A stretch of DNA of 33,006 bases from Trueperaceae bacterium (GTDB lineage: Bacteria > Deinococcota > Deinococci > Deinococcales > Trueperaceae): positions 1-33,006 of the forward strand of contig JAMLIB010000014.1 in assembly GCA_023954415.1 (NCBI GenBank), read 5' to 3'. Positions 32,606-33,006 of this stretch are shown piece by piece. Under the pieces are notes generated by a model that was not told the DNA's origin, did no database searches, and saw nothing but the letters and a program-made list of their open reading frames with translations. A program made the position numbers and the translations under genes. The first letter of the stretch is position 1. Every line of letters starts with the position of its first letter.

Positions 32606-32626
32606 TCGCGGTACATGAGGTGAAGG

Positions 32627-32956
32627 ATGAGCATAGAGAACGCTGGTATCCGGACGGTTCGACCGACGCACCCTGGCGAGATCCTCCGTGAGGACTTCAT
32701 GCCTGACTACGGCCTCACGGTGGCGTCGCTCGCACTTGCCGTTGGCGTTTCGCGTCAGACGATCAACGACTTGTTGCGGGAGCGGCGGGCGGTTTCGCCC
32801 GAGATGGCGCTGCGCCTCGCGCGCCTGTTCGGGACCAGCCCGGAGTTCTGGGTAGACGCGCAACGGGAAGTCGACCTATGGGACGCCAGTCGTGCCCTGG
32901 CGACTACCCTGGAGCGGATCGAACCGCTTCCGACACCGACCGCACCGGCTCGTTGA
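32627..32956 (+). CDS. higA: HigA-type antitoxin
   Basis: This 109-residue antitoxin has an Xre helix-turn-helix. It includes the HigA opening RPTHPGEILREDFMPDYGL, the recognition region VASLALAVGVSRQTINDLL and the MALRLARLFGTSPEFWVDAQ block. It binds HigB and represses the operon, probably at the palindrome at 32294-32311. The ATG at 32627 has GAGGTGAAGG directly upstream. The C-terminus ends in a short Pro/Thr tail. The last 50 bases of the window hold no gene. Confidence 0.94.
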   Translation: MSIENAGIRTVRPTHPGEILREDFMPDYGLTVASLALAVGVSRQTINDLLRERRAVSPEMALRLARLFGTSPEFWVDAQREVDLWDASRALATTLERIEPLPTPTAPAR

Positions 32957-33006
32957 CCGTTCGGCTCCACGCACGCCGTCACCGCCAGGCGACCCTCGCC
33001 TATGTC

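Noticed and set aside
1-33006. tRNA or rRNA genes
   Set aside because: I saw no cloverleaf-like segment with a TTC-type T-loop and acceptor pairing, and no rRNA signature, though I could not run a covariance search.

Overview
The window is GC-rich bacterial DNA with many GTG/TTG starts. It looks like part of a secondary replicon (megaplasmid, chromid or integrated plasmid), because it carries its own initiator gene, iteron-like repeats and a partition locus. The ParA/ParB style, the Rep_3-type initiator, and -10 boxes placed directly before start codons (possible leaderless mRNAs) suggest Deinococcota, perhaps near Truepera. That placement is an inference and was not tested.

Region 1 (1-11.6 kb, metabolic cargo). 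A six-gene minus-strand operon runs from a peptide-type binding protein (4950-6515) through two permeases and two M24/creatinase-fold proteins to a guanine-deaminase-like enzyme. A near-perfect TTGACA-N16-TATAAT promoter drives it. Reading divergently are an Lrp/AsnC regulator and a gamma-glutamyltransferase-like enzyme. Together they look like a regulated uptake and hydrolysis pathway for a peptide-like or amidine/gamma-glutamyl compound. No transporter ATPase gene is present. A Gfo/Idh oxidoreductase and an MFS transporter follow, ending at a strong hairpin.

Region 2 (11.6-18.0 kb, replicon core). This holds a Rep_3-type initiator (minus), about 1.7 kb of non-coding DNA with 21-22-bp GTACC..TCCCC repeats and an AT-rich block, two copies of a 16-bp perfect palindrome (possible parS), parA, parB and a PrxQ/Bcp peroxiredoxin. 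A second cluster of the same repeats follows, mostly inverted.

Region 3 (18.0-22.6 kb). An error-prone polymerase gene (dnaE2 type) is coupled to a small DUF6504-like gene, behind a tandem 15-bp repeat. Divergent to it is an intact Xre/MbcA-RES toxin-antitoxin pair.

Region 4 (22.6-33 kb, decaying accessory island). It contains remnants of a DUF1778-GNAT toxin-antitoxin pair, a tyrosine recombinase lacking its N-terminus, an IS3-family element interrupted by an IS30-family element (3-bp CAA duplication), and a very large DUF1998/DruE-like helicase truncated by the IS. Beyond these are a frameshifted Xre gene, a YbjN-like protein, a small unknown protein and an intact HigB-HigA pair under a perfect 18-bp palindrome. 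The outer IS lacks a target duplication, so an IS-mediated deletion probably joined the helicase and recombinase remnants and removed what lay between them.
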